A DNA stretch of 64,000 bases from Pedobacter alluvionis (GCF_003664035.1 NZ_RCCK01000010.1:930001-994000), one strand, 5' to 3'; numbered from the stretch's first letter, positions 53,419 to 62,130 are shown. The notes: generated from the letters alone by a model not told the origin. Translations and numbers: made by a program.

Positions 53419-54702
53419 ATGAATTTTCCGGAAGATTTTCTTCATTACGTTTGGCAATTCAGGTCGTTTGATTTTAACGATCTGCAAACCACACGTGGCG
53501 AAAATCTGAAAATCATAAACCCGGGCTTGCTTAATAAAAACTCTGGTCCCGATTTTTTCCATGCAAAAATCGAAATGGGTAATACCACCTGGGCGGGGAA
53601 TGTAGAAATTCATTTAAAATCATCTGACTGGTTAAAACACAACCACCAGGTTAATCCTGCGTATGAAAATGTAATTCTGCATGTTGTTTACCAGCATGAT
53701 GCCGAAATAACCAGGATGGATGGAACCATTTTGCCGGTTTTAGAACTGAAGAGTCGGATTTCAAAGGATCTGATCAGCAAGTACGAAAACCTGTTCCTCA
53801 CCCTAACTGATTTTCCTTGCATTGCCCAAATAGGAAGGGTAGATGAGTTAATCGTAGATTCTTTTTTATCAAGAACATTGATTGAGCGTTTTGAGCAGAA
53901 AACAAATGCTGTTACGGAAACCTTAAATGAATTAAACGGGAATTGGGATGAGACTTTCTACCGTTTTATGGCACGTAATTTCGGATTTAAAATAAACGCT
54001 CTACCTTTTGAGTTATTTGCCAAGGCAGTTCCACAGCATATTTATGCCAGGCATAAAAACAATCCACACCAGATAGAAGCATTGGTTTTTGGTGCTGCAG
54101 GCTTTTTGAATGATCATTTTGAAGAAGAATACCCGCTAAAGTTAAAAGCCGAATTTCAGTTTCTACAAAAGAAATATAACCTTACACCCGTTGATGTTTC
54201 ACTGTGGAAATTTATGCGCATGCGTCCACAAAATTTCCCAACCATTCGTTTGGCACAATTCGCAGCATTAATAGTAAAGGCCAATCATCTTTTTTCTAAA
54301 ATTATGGAAATAAAGAATGTGGTTGAGCTGCGAACCTTATTTGAAAATCTGCCTGTAAGCGATTACTGGAAAACACATTATCATTTTAAAAAGGTAGCTT
54401 CCTCCGTAAATATCCAGATCGGAAAAACATCAGTAGATAATATCCTTTTAAATACCGTGGCGCTGTTTTTATTTACTTATGGAAAACATACGGCAACACA
54501 ATATTTTATCAGCAGGGCAATAAAACTGTTGGAAAGTTTGCCTGCTGAGCAAAATGCCATTACCAGTAAATATACTGAAGCAGGCGTGAAGATGACGAAC
54601 GCATTTGCCTCTCAGGGAATTTTGCAGCTAAAAAAGCACTATTGCGATGAGAAAAAATGCTTATCTTGTGGTATTGGAATTAAAATTCTAAAACAGGCCT
54701 AA
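53419..54702 (+). CDS. DUF2851 protein
   Basis: 427 residues. Characteristic start NFPEDFLHYVWQFRSFDFND, followed by GENLKIINPGLLNKNSGPDF and WAGNVEIHLKSSDWLKHNH; the pattern (GxxxxxxxPGxxNxxxGPDF, then NVEIH) resembles nuclease-like fold motifs (D...ExH). C-terminal CDEKKCLSCGIG provides four Cys that could bind metal. Family of unknown function restricted mainly to Bacteroidota. Confidence 0.9.
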   Translation: MNFPEDFLHYVWQFRSFDFNDLQTTRGENLKIINPGLLNKNSGPDFFHAKIEMGNTTWAGNVEIHLKSSDWLKHNHQVNPAYENVILHVVYQHDAEITRMDGTILPVLELKSRISKDLISKYENLFLTLTDFPCIAQIGRVDELIVDSFLSRTLIERFEQKTNAVTETLNELNGNWDETFYRFMARNFGFKINALPFELFAKAVPQHIYARHKNNPHQIEALVFGAAGFLNDHFEEEYPLKLKAEFQFLQKKYNLTPVDVSLWKFMRMRPQNFPTIRLAQFAALIVKANHLFSKIMEIKNVVELRTLFENLPVSDYWKTHYHFKKVASSVNIQIGKTSVDNILLNTVALFLFTYGKHTATQYFISRAIKLLESLPAEQNAITSKYTEAGVKMTNAFASQGILQLKKHYCDEKKCLSCGIGIKILKQA

Positions 54703-54753
54703 GCTTTTCTGTTTTGTAGTAAAACTTTATACCCTATAATCTGTTTCCATATT

Positions 54754-54969
54754 ATGGAATTTCCACACGAGCTAAAAGAACTATACCCTAATCAAATTAT
54801 TGAGGTTAGGGGGAATGCAGATGCCTTAACCGTTATTTTAAACAGAGATGTCGATATCCATCAGTTTAAAGCAGAATTGATCAAAAAGTTTTCAGGATTG
54901 GAAGAACAACAAACGCTTTTTATAAAACATGAAGATAAGCAGGATTTCGAAAAATTAATTTTGGAATAA
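54754..54969 (+). CDS. Small hypothetical protein, 71 residues
   Basis: MEFPHELKELYPNQIIEVRG, then VILNRDVDIHQFKAELIKKF. Mixed alpha/beta, acidic, no signal or membrane segment. No family recognised. Lies 51 bp after the DUF2851 gene in the same direction, possibly cotranscribed. Confidence 0.65.
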   Translation: MEFPHELKELYPNQIIEVRGNADALTVILNRDVDIHQFKAELIKKFSGLEEQQTLFIKHEDKQDFEKLILE

Positions 54970-55096
54970 ATGCGTTTTGGTTTGCCATTAAAATTTAACC
55001 AATTAAATTCCCTAAATTAGATTGCTGAAAGCAAATCCTATTTTCGGACAGTTTTAATTTAGTGTAGTGCAATTAAGATTTTTAAATAAGCTTAAC

Positions 55097-55315
55097 ATGT
55101 TCCAGAGAATTATAACTTATTTTGAACAGCAGAGTTTTGGAGTGTCTACCTATTTAGCCAGTAAGCTGAATATGAGTACTGCTAAAGTGCGTCTGTTTTT
55201 TATTTATTCGTCATTTTTGGCGGTAGGTTTTCCTATACTGTTCTATTTTTTGGCTGCTGTAGTGCTCGATATCAGGACGTACATGAAAAGAATGCGAATG
55301 CGGATCTGGGAATAA
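55097..55315 (+). CDS. PspC-domain small membrane protein
   Basis: 72 residues from ATG 55097 (MFQRIITYFEQQ): FGVSTYLASKLNMSTAKVRL is the PspC-type segment before one hydrophobic helix (about 33-58), then a short basic tail (YMKRMRMRIWE). PspC proteins act in envelope stress response. A GTG at 55067 would add ten residues. Followed directly by an AATGTAAGAGG word. Confidence 0.82.
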   Translation: MFQRIITYFEQQSFGVSTYLASKLNMSTAKVRLFFIYSSFLAVGFPILFYFLAAVVLDIRTYMKRMRMRIWE

Positions 55316-55386
55316 AATGTAAGAGGTATTATGGATGATGGAAAAGGGTTGCCAGATCAGACTTTTGACTAAAGACTCCAGACTAA

Positions 55387-56043
55387 TTAATCATCATCTC
55401 TTAAAATTTCGGCAATTTCATTAAAGCCCTTTTCTGCGGCTAAATCTGCCGGCAGTTTTCCGCCTTCCATGCGTAAAGAAACTTCTGCACCGTGTTCCAA
55501 CAATAAAATTATCAATTCAATATTTCCGAGTTGAGCGGCAGTATGTAAAGGGGCTAATCCTGCTTTCTGGCAAACATTTGGGTATGCACCCGCATCTAAG
55601 AGCATTTTAGTGATATTAAAATTATTGGCTGCAACTGCCGAGTGGATTGGAAATACATTGAAGCCATTTTTTGATGCCAGGTTAACCTCCGCGCCTTTTA
55701 AAACCAGAAAACGGGCTAATTCTTCATGTCCGAAATAGCAGGCTAAACCAAGCGGTGTAAAGCCATCTTCAGAAAATTCATTGATACTGGCAGGGTTTTG
55801 AAAAATCAATAGCGTAGCCGAGTCGAATTTACCAACGGCACAGGCCTCAAACAAGGTTAAGTGATCCACAAATTCAGCAATTAAATCAGCTATTTCTTGT
55901 TTTTTGTAATAACAAGCCAATAATAACGGCGAAATGTGATGAGAAGTATCAACATTTGCCAATTTTGGATTTTCAATTAAAATTTCTTTTACTGCTTGTA
56001 AATTCCCGGCCTCAATTTGTTGTTCGAGTTGCGCTATACCCAT
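55387..56043 (-). CDS. Ankyrin-repeat protein
   Basis: 218 residues with about five to six ankyrin repeats; clear ones are SPLLLACYYKKQEIADLIAE, FTPLGLACYFGHEELARFLV, VFPIHSAVAANNFNITKMLL, APLHTAAQLGNIELIILLLE and KLPADLAAEKGFNEIAEIL. No signal peptide or catalytic domain, so probably a cytosolic protein-binding scaffold. Partners cannot be inferred from neighbours. Confidence 0.92.
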   Translation of the reverse strand: MGIAQLEQQIEAGNLQAVKEILIENPKLANVDTSHHISPLLLACYYKKQEIADLIAEFVDHLTLFEACAVGKFDSATLLIFQNPASINEFSEDGFTPLGLACYFGHEELARFLVLKGAEVNLASKNGFNVFPIHSAVAANNFNITKMLLDAGAYPNVCQKAGLAPLHTAAQLGNIELIILLLEHGAEVSLRMEGGKLPADLAAEKGFNEIAEILRDDD

Positions 56044-56304
56044 AATATTGTTTCAAAAATCGCTTTAAATTAACTAAAATTAAGGAATTGTAAACTTTAA
56101 TGCCTAAATATATATAGTGTAAGGCAATCTACCAAGACCTCAACGGTTAAAAAAACTATTATATCTCCAAAAAGAACCGTCGGGTGAAAATTGCCAACTG
56201 AAAGCTGCCAACCCATTTGGGCGTTACCCAAGCTACGCAAGGGGCGGGCTTTACGGGGCTGCGCTTCGCTCCGGTACCGATGAAGAATCGGTACTAAGAA
56301 GTAC

Positions 56305-56452
56305 CGTCATTGCGAGAAGGCTTTTTCAGCCGACGAAGCAATCTTACAACGATCGCTACTAGCGTGCGCATTAAGATTATTCATTTTTGCAGTTGCTTTT
56401 AAAGGCATTCATGAGCTCAATCGTTCGGTTATCTTCGTTCCTCGCAATGACG
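56305..56452. mobile_element. Short element with terminal inverted repeats (MITE-like)
   Basis: 148 bp bounded by CGTCATTGCGAG and CTCGCAATGACG, perfect 12-bp inverted repeats, without coding capacity. Inside the left end is CGACGAAGCAATCTT and inside the right end CTTCGTTC. No target-site duplication is obvious. Non-autonomous mobile origin is an inference. Confidence 0.55.
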
Positions 56453-56593
56453 ACAATTTTATTGGATTCTATCTATGATAGCTTGACGAAGGATCTGTTT
56501 AAATGCCTTACAGGGCAATTAGATATTTCGTCAAGCCCAGTACAGGCTTCGCAATTAGTCCTTAAGCCCAAGAACAACAGACTCATGTTAAAT

Positions 56594-56656
56594 AAACCTG
56601 ATAGAATGAAAAGCCCACAGCGAGGAGTGAGGACTTGAAGTGATAGCAGGACAGTC
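56594..56656 (+). repeat. Structured dispersed element, copy 4
   Basis: AAACCTGATAGAATGA, inner stem AAGCCC / GGACTT around ACAGCGAGGAGTGA, then GAAGTGATAGCAGGACAG. Very similar to copy 2. Confidence 0.75.
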
Positions 56657-56811
56657 ACAACCGAAGTGCACAGAACCCTGCTTTTCAAAATAATATAAAT
56701 CATCTAAGTTAGCTGGTACCCGAGACCTTCCAGGTTTTTAAACGGCTTCAGCCCTCAACGAAACCGTTAAAAATAAATTAAACGAAGAGTTAAACCTGTA
56801 AGATCTGTAAA

Positions 56812-56850
56812 TAAAAAATCCCGTTTAACCTCTCCAGGTAAAACGGGATA
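56812..56850 (-). terminator. Orphan terminator-like hairpin
   Basis: Minus strand ATCCCGTTTTACC...GGTTAAACGGGAT followed by a T run. No minus-strand gene lies upstream in the 310 bp to ftsK, so it may end an unannotated small RNA or a read-through transcript. Confidence 0.6.
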
Positions 56851-57104
56851 AAACCTAAAACAAAATCCGCTTCATTTGATAAAAACGTCACAACTTGTGT
56901 GTTGTTAAAATAATAGACAATAATTTCTGTTTAAGGTTTAATGCCTGATGAATATTTTTATTTAATTTAAGGCAGATTAAACATAAGGTAGAAGGATATA
57001 TTTACTTTGGTTTAATTGCGTTGTTTTAAAAAGAAGAGCGTGACAGAAAGCTTGTAGCCATAATGGTTGCAATTTGTGATTTTTTTTTTTGTCAGGCTTT
57101 CGTT

Positions 57105-57133
57105 AATGCTGCGCAGTTTTATCTAAGTTTGTT
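57105..57133 (+). promoter_or_regulatory. ftsK promoter-proximal block duplicated at 62102
   Basis: Contains -7 box TAAGTTTG (57124-57131) within AATGCTGCGCAG...TTTGTT. The 29-bp block matches 62102-62130 at 28 positions. No clear TTTG at the right distance. Confidence 0.55.
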
Positions 57134-57159
57134 CAATATTAAATTATTTAGGATAGAAA

Positions 57160-59748
57160 ATGTCGGTAAGGGGTAACCAGTTTAAAACCAATACATTCAG
57201 AGATAAAGGTGCAGAAAGTGCACCCGGCAAATCATCATCAGGCAGGAAACTGAAAGAAAAAATAGATTTTTTGCCAAACTTCGATCTGGCAGATGGCCGT
57301 GCAGTTAAAATTGTAGGACTGTTTTTTGTAATATTGTCATTATATTTTCTAATCGCTTTTACCTCGTATCTGTTTACCTGGCAAGATGATCAGAGTTATG
57401 TAATTGATGCCAATGGCGGTTGGAGTAACCTTTTTAAAACCACAGAGGAATTAAAGGAAGCTGGCGTTTCCATACCTGTAGTTCAAAATTGGTTAGGTAA
57501 ATTTGGTGCTTTATTATCGCACCAGTTTATTTACGAGTGGTTTGGTATTGCCTCTTTCCTGTTCGTTTTGGCCTTTTTTATCATCGGTTACCGTTTATTA
57601 TTTAAAGTTAAAATCCTTTCCATCTCTAAAACATTAGGTTACAGCTTTTTCTTCTTATTGTTTATTTCCTTAACCTTAGGTTTTACACATAGTTTTTGGT
57701 CAGAATCGCCGCATTATTTGGAAGGTGAGTTTGGCTATTGGAGCAATAAATTATTAGGTGCTCAAATTGGCGCTGCAGGTGTTGCCGGGTTAATCGCTTT
57801 TGCCGGGTTAACCATATTAATCATTGCGTATAACATCGATTTTAAATTTCCGGAGCGCAAATCTAAAGAAGTTTACCTGGATAACGATACGCCAGATTAT
57901 GTAAACGACATTAGAACGCAAGCTGTAAAAAACAAAACTTTCGAAGAACCTTCAGCATCTATTGAATTCCCTGTACGTGATAAACCGACGGGTGAACGTA
58001 AACAACAAAACGTGGTATTACAGCCAAGCCGTCACGAAGAAAAAGAAGAGGAAGAAACTGTAAAACCTGTGGTATTATCTCCATTGGCTGCTAATTTGCC
58101 ATTGGCTACTGCAGCAGCTTCATCACTGCCTTTAGTGGTGGAACCACCAATTGAAGTAGAAAAGGAACCCGCTTTTACAATAGAAAAAACTGAGGAAGAC
58201 AAAAAATCGGATGACCTGGTTGAGCAGTTTGGCAATTATGATGAAAAACTGGATTTATCTGGTTATAAATATCCAACCATTGATTTGTTAGAAAATTATG
58301 GCACCAATAAAATTTCGGTAAATGCTGAAGAACTGGAAGCCAACAAAAATAAAATTGTCGAAACGCTTAATCATTACAATATCGAAATTGATAAAATTAA
58401 GGCAACCATTGGCCCAACAGTTACCCTTTACGAAATTATTCCGGCACCTGGGGTAAGGATTTCGAAAATTAAAAATCTGGAGGATGACATTGCACTTTCG
58501 CTAGCTGCCCTGGGGATCCGTATTATAGCGCCAATGCCTGGTAAAGGTACCATCGGTATCGAGGTACCCAATCAACACCCTGAAATGGTACCCATGCGGA
58601 GCATTCTAAATACCGAAAAATGGAGCCAAACCACCATGGATTTGCCTATTGCATTAGGTAAAACCATTAGTAACGAGGTGTTTATCGCCGATTTGGCTAA
58701 AATGCCTCACTTATTGGTAGCAGGGGCAACCGGTCAGGGTAAATCAGTAGGTATTAACGCAATTCTGGTTTCGCTGCTCTTTAAAAAACATCCCGCGCAA
58801 CTTAAATTCGTACTGGTCGATCCTAAAAAAGTAGAGTTAACCCTATTTAATAGAATTGAAAGACACTTTTTAGCTAAACTGCCTGGAGAGGCTGATGCGA
58901 TTATTACCGACACTAAAAAAGTAGTCAATACGCTAAACTCACTTTGTATCGAAATGGATCAGCGTTACGATTTATTAAAAGATGCGCAGGTTAGGAATTT
59001 AAAAGAATACAACGATAAGTTTGTTAAACGCAAACTTAATCCAAACAACGGTCACCGCTTTTTGCCTTTCATTGTTTTAGTAGTAGATGAGTTTGCCGAT
59101 TTAATGATGACGGCAGGTAAAGAGGTTGAGGCACCAATTGCCCGTTTGGCACAATTGGCGAGGGCTATTGGTATTCACCTGGTTCTGGCTACTCAGCGTC
59201 CATCGGTAAATATTATAACCGGTACCATTAAAGCGAACTTCCCGGCCAGGCTGGCCTTTAGGGTATTGTCGAAAATCGATTCGAGAACCATTTTGGATAG
59301 TGGTGGTGCCGATCAGTTAATTGGCCGTGGTGATATGCTTTTATCTACCGGGAGCGACTTAATCAGGCTACAGTGTGCTTTCGTTGATACACCTGAGGTA
59401 GACCGGATTTCTGAATACATCGGTAACCAGCGCGGTTATGCTGACGCCTATCAACTACCAGAATATATAGATGAAGCAGGAGAGGGAAGCAAGGCTGATT
59501 TTGATCCTAACGAGCGTGATAAGTTTTTTGAAGATGCAGCAAGGCTGATTGTAATGCACCAGCAGGGTTCAACTTCGTTAATTCAGCGTAAACTGAAACT
59601 GGGTTATAACCGCGCCGGCCGTATTATCGACCAACTGGAAGCTGCGGGAATTGTGGGGCCATTTGAAGGTAGTAAGGCCCGCGAGGTTTTATATCCAGAC
59701 GAATATTCTTTGGAACAATTCTTGAATGGTATGGATAACAAGGATTAG
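57160..59748 (+). CDS. ftsK: DNA translocase FtsK
   Basis: 862-residue septal DNA pump for chromosome segregation. Four N-terminal helices (about 45-70, 120-145, 155-180, 205-228), an acidic/Pro-rich linker (about 250-365), then the motor: Walker A GATGQGKSVG, Walker B LVVDEFADLMM, and TQRPSVNIITGTIKAN. The C-terminal gamma winged helix (about 790-850, RRKL-like IQRKLKLGYNRAGRII) would read orientation sequences. Shorter linker than E. coli FtsK, as usual for SpoIIIE-type forms. lolA follows after 60 bp. Confidence 0.96.
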   Translation: MSVRGNQFKTNTFRDKGAESAPGKSSSGRKLKEKIDFLPNFDLADGRAVKIVGLFFVILSLYFLIAFTSYLFTWQDDQSYVIDANGGWSNLFKTTEELKEAGVSIPVVQNWLGKFGALLSHQFIYEWFGIASFLFVLAFFIIGYRLLFKVKILSISKTLGYSFFFLLFISLTLGFTHSFWSESPHYLEGEFGYWSNKLLGAQIGAAGVAGLIAFAGLTILIIAYNIDFKFPERKSKEVYLDNDTPDYVNDIRTQAVKNKTFEEPSASIEFPVRDKPTGERKQQNVVLQPSRHEEKEEEETVKPVVLSPLAANLPLATAAASSLPLVVEPPIEVEKEPAFTIEKTEEDKKSDDLVEQFGNYDEKLDLSGYKYPTIDLLENYGTNKISVNAEELEANKNKIVETLNHYNIEIDKIKATIGPTVTLYEIIPAPGVRISKIKNLEDDIALSLAALGIRIIAPMPGKGTIGIEVPNQHPEMVPMRSILNTEKWSQTTMDLPIALGKTISNEVFIADLAKMPHLLVAGATGQGKSVGINAILVSLLFKKHPAQLKFVLVDPKKVELTLFNRIERHFLAKLPGEADAIITDTKKVVNTLNSLCIEMDQRYDLLKDAQVRNLKEYNDKFVKRKLNPNNGHRFLPFIVLVVDEFADLMMTAGKEVEAPIARLAQLARAIGIHLVLATQRPSVNIITGTIKANFPARLAFRVLSKIDSRTILDSGGADQLIGRGDMLLSTGSDLIRLQCAFVDTPEVDRISEYIGNQRGYADAYQLPEYIDEAGEGSKADFDPNERDKFFEDAARLIVMHQQGSTSLIQRKLKLGYNRAGRIIDQLEAAGIVGPFEGSKAREVLYPDEYSLEQFLNGMDNKD

Positions 59749-59808
59749 ATTAAACCATTTAATAATAATCTACTCTAACGTTTCAAAGAAAAACTTAAAA
59801 AAGAAAAG

Positions 59809-60459
59809 ATGAAGAAATTAATTTCAGCATTAATGGTTGTAGTTGCTTTTACAACTTCAACTTATGCTCAAACTGATGCGAAAGCTAAAGCTATTTTAGC
59901 TGAAGTGAGTAAAAAATACAAATCGTACAACGTAGTTAAAACAGATTTTAGCTTTACTCTGGATAATCCAAAAGCTAAAGTAAAAGAAACCCAGCAAGGT
60001 ACTTTATATGTTAAAGCGAATTCTAACAAATATAAAGTAGCCATGACTAACCAGGAATTGTTTAGCGATGGTAAAAGCCAATGGACTTATTTGAAAAAAG
60101 ATAAAGAAGTACAGGTAAGCAATGTTGATAACAGTGGCGATGCCATTAATCCGGCTAAGATTTTTACAGTTTACGAAAAAGGATTTAAATACGTTTATAC
60201 TGGCGAACAAAAAGCTGGTGCTAAAACCTATCAAATGATCGATTTAACACCAGTTGATGCTAAAAAATCGATTTTTAAAGTGCGTTTAAGTATCGATAAA
60301 GCAGCGAAACAAATTGCCAACGTGGTGTTGTTTGATAAAAACGGAAACAAATACACCTACAATGTAAAAACTTTTTCGCCTAACGTAAACATACCAGAAA
60401 CTACTTTTGCTTTCGATGCCAAAAAATATCCTGGTGTCGAAGTGGTAGATTTGAGATAA
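59809..60459 (+). CDS. lolA: Outer-membrane lipoprotein carrier protein LolA
   Basis: 216 residues with a Sec signal peptide ending TSTYAQ (about 20). Mature domain: ILAEVSKKYKSYNVVKTDFS, GTLYVKANSNKYKVAM, DGKSQWTYLKKDKEVQVSN. Half-open beta barrel that ferries lipoproteins across the periplasm after LolCDE release; a LolD-like ATPase is at 31306. The ftsK-lolA order is common in Bacteroidota. Confidence 0.93.
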   Translation: MKKLISALMVVVAFTTSTYAQTDAKAKAILAEVSKKYKSYNVVKTDFSFTLDNPKAKVKETQQGTLYVKANSNKYKVAMTNQELFSDGKSQWTYLKKDKEVQVSNVDNSGDAINPAKIFTVYEKGFKYVYTGEQKAGAKTYQMIDLTPVDAKKSIFKVRLSIDKAAKQIANVVLFDKNGNKYTYNVKTFSPNVNIPETTFAFDAKKYPGVEVVDLR

Positions 60460-60503
60460 CAGATTCAGCAGGCAGCGCACGGTTTTAGCGCTATGCATGT
60501 AAG

Positions 60504-60550
60504 AAGCGATTTAATCAGGACATATCCCTGGTTAAGTCGCTTTTTTTTTA
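60504..60550 (+). terminator. Rho-independent terminator after lolA
   Basis: AAGCGATTTAATCAGG / CCTGGTTAAGTCGCTT, a 16-bp stem using G-T wobbles, followed by nine T. Confidence 0.92.
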
Positions 60551-60723
60551 TATGCATCTACGTTTATTTACATTAATGCGTACAAGCAAGAGATTGATGT
60601 TTGTAATTTTATTCCGTTTTTAGTTACGGGAACGATTGCATAGATATATATGATTTATTATACGTTTTTGTAGTTATATTCCTAATTTCATACTAATTAA
60701 TAACCAAATATAATTCTACAATC

Positions 60724-61626
60724 ATGAAAAAAAAATCAGGTATTCTCGTACTCGGGATGGCTATTGCATTATTCGGATGCAAGAAAGACAACACTACAAT
60801 GGCTGATGTTGCAGGTGGTCAATCCATCGTTCAGCCAAACAAACTTGGGCTTGCAACTGCGGCGGTAAGTGCTACAGTAAGCACTGAAGCTGCTTTAAAA
60901 GCAGCCATATCAAACGCACAACCAGGTGATGTGATCACCGTGAGCGGTACCATTTACCTCACCAGCACCCTTCAGTTACTTAAAAGCGGTACATCGAGTT
61001 CTAAAATTAATTTTACCGGTGGTATATTGGATTGTTCAGGTATTTCTGGTGCCAACTGGGGGGTAAAAGTAAATGGAAGTTACTGGAATATTACCAATAT
61101 GACCATCAGAAACGCACCCGACTGCGGGATTGTTTTCCAGACAGGTGGTTATAATTATGTTAATAAGGTAACTACAAATGGAAATAAAGACTCCGGACTT
61201 CAGATCTATAACGGCGGTCACCACAACAGCATCAATAATTCTACATCGTACGATAATTATGATGTGGCCAATGGTGGTGAAAATGCAGATGGTTATGCCT
61301 GCAAATTATCAGCAGGTGCAGGTAATAGTTTTAACTCGTGCAATGCTTACCACAATTCTGATGACGGATGGGATTTATACGGACAACCTTATACTGTTGT
61401 AATCAATAATTGTACTGCCACCAATAACGGTTATGGTTCAAACGGTGATGGAAATGGTTTCAAACTGGGTAGTGCCGGACAAAATGTTCCGCATACCGTT
61501 ACCAATTGCAAATCCAATAACAACAAAGGAAGCGGTTACGACGGAAATGGAAACGCCGGCCACATCACTACCACAGGCAGCGGTGGTTCTGGTAATGTAA
61601 AAGGGCTTTTTAACCGAATTAATTAA
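60724..61626 (+). CDS. Pectate lyase-like lipoprotein, polysaccharide lyase family 9
   Basis: 300 residues, right-handed beta-helix. Lipobox ALFGC with Cys19, so surface/periplasm anchored. Residues fitting PL9 enzymes: Asp189 (ENADGYACKL), Asp213-Asp214 and Asp217 (SDDGWDLYG) for calcium, and Lys247 (GNGFKLG) as the catalytic base; the Asp189-to-Asp213 spacing of 24 matches the family. Substrate would be polygalacturonate or a related uronate polymer. It is not in a polysaccharide-utilisation locus: no SusC/D genes are nearby. Short for PL9. Confidence 0.88.
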   Translation: MKKKSGILVLGMAIALFGCKKDNTTMADVAGGQSIVQPNKLGLATAAVSATVSTEAALKAAISNAQPGDVITVSGTIYLTSTLQLLKSGTSSSKINFTGGILDCSGISGANWGVKVNGSYWNITNMTIRNAPDCGIVFQTGGYNYVNKVTTNGNKDSGLQIYNGGHHNSINNSTSYDNYDVANGGENADGYACKLSAGAGNSFNSCNAYHNSDDGWDLYGQPYTVVINNCTATNNGYGSNGDGNGFKLGSAGQNVPHTVTNCKSNNNKGSGYDGNGNAGHITTTGSGGSGNVKGLFNRIN

Positions 61627-61642
61627 GCGCGCTCTCTCCGTA

Positions 61643-61676
61643 AAAGGTTTAGCTGGAAACAGCTGAACCTTTTTTT
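61643..61676 (+). terminator. Rho-independent terminator after PL9 gene
   Basis: AAAGGTTTAGCT-GGAAAC-AGCTGAACCTTT then T run; 12-bp stem with one wobble, 16 bp past the stop. Confidence 0.92.
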
Positions 61677-61760
61677 GTTTTATTGAAGTAGATTTTTAGG
61701 TATAGCCTAGGGTATATATTGCCTTATTTCGAAAAGCATATGCAGTAATTCTTAGGTTGT

Positions 61761-61823
61761 AGCAGTCCCGCCATTCGCTATAGGCCCGATGAAAAATCGG
61801 GCGCTGCCGCTGCTGTCGGGTTT
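61761..61823 (-). repeat. Structured dispersed element, copy 5
   Basis: Minus strand AAACCCGACAGCAGCGG, hairpin GCCCGAT-TTTTC-ATCGGGC, then GCGAATGGCGGGACTGC. Outer CCCG/CGGG as in copy 3; apical loop TTTTC as in copy 1. Confidence 0.75.
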
Positions 61824-61905
61824 AAGTGGCTTGGGCCTTCTAAGGGACAGTGGGTTTCGAGGATCTGGATGACAGGCTACAATGAATCGTCCTCTCGACC
61901 GTAGC

Positions 61906-61967
61906 GGAGAGATCTTTTAATCCAGTTCAAAGATCTCTCCACTGCGCGTTGCTCCGGTCGAGATGAC
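61906..61967. repeat. GGAGAGATCTTT inverted repeat
   Basis: Perfect 12-bp arms (61906-61917 and 61929-61940) with an 11-nt loop; outer sequences CTCTCGACC and GGTCGAGA extend the symmetry. The right side belongs to the AGATYTCTCC word family also at 36242 and 37950. Confidence 0.7.
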
Positions 61968-62101
61968 GCCGATTTTGGAATATTTCATTTATAGGAATGA
62001 GTCGGCGAGGGCTTTCGTAACCGATTGCTAACAGCATGCTAATTTTCTAGATGTTTTAGAAATGAACATTGCGCTACATTTTTTTTACTGCGGTATTTAT
62101 G

Positions 62102-62130
62102 AATGCTGCGCAGATTTATCTAAGTTTGTT
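62102..62130 (+). promoter_or_regulatory. Promoter-like block for 62135 gene
   Basis: AATGCTGCGCAG then TAAGTTTG (62121-62128), 6 nt before the ATG; 28 of 29 bases as in the ftsK upstream block. Confidence 0.55.

Larger units (their letters stand above)
56044..57159. repeat. 1.1-kb non-coding region rich in repeats
   Basis: No gene supported (an 83-codon frame at 56387 lies in repeat DNA). Contents: hairpin GTACCGAT-GAAGA-ATCGGTAC (56274-56294), an element with 12-bp terminal inverted repeats (56305-56452), structured element copy 4 (56594-56656), a minus-strand terminator-like hairpin (56812-56850), and the promoter region of ftsK. Confidence 0.8.

Noticed and set aside
56387..56638. 83-codon frame upstream of ftsK
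   Set aside because: Runs through the right end of the inverted-repeat element and structured element copy 4.
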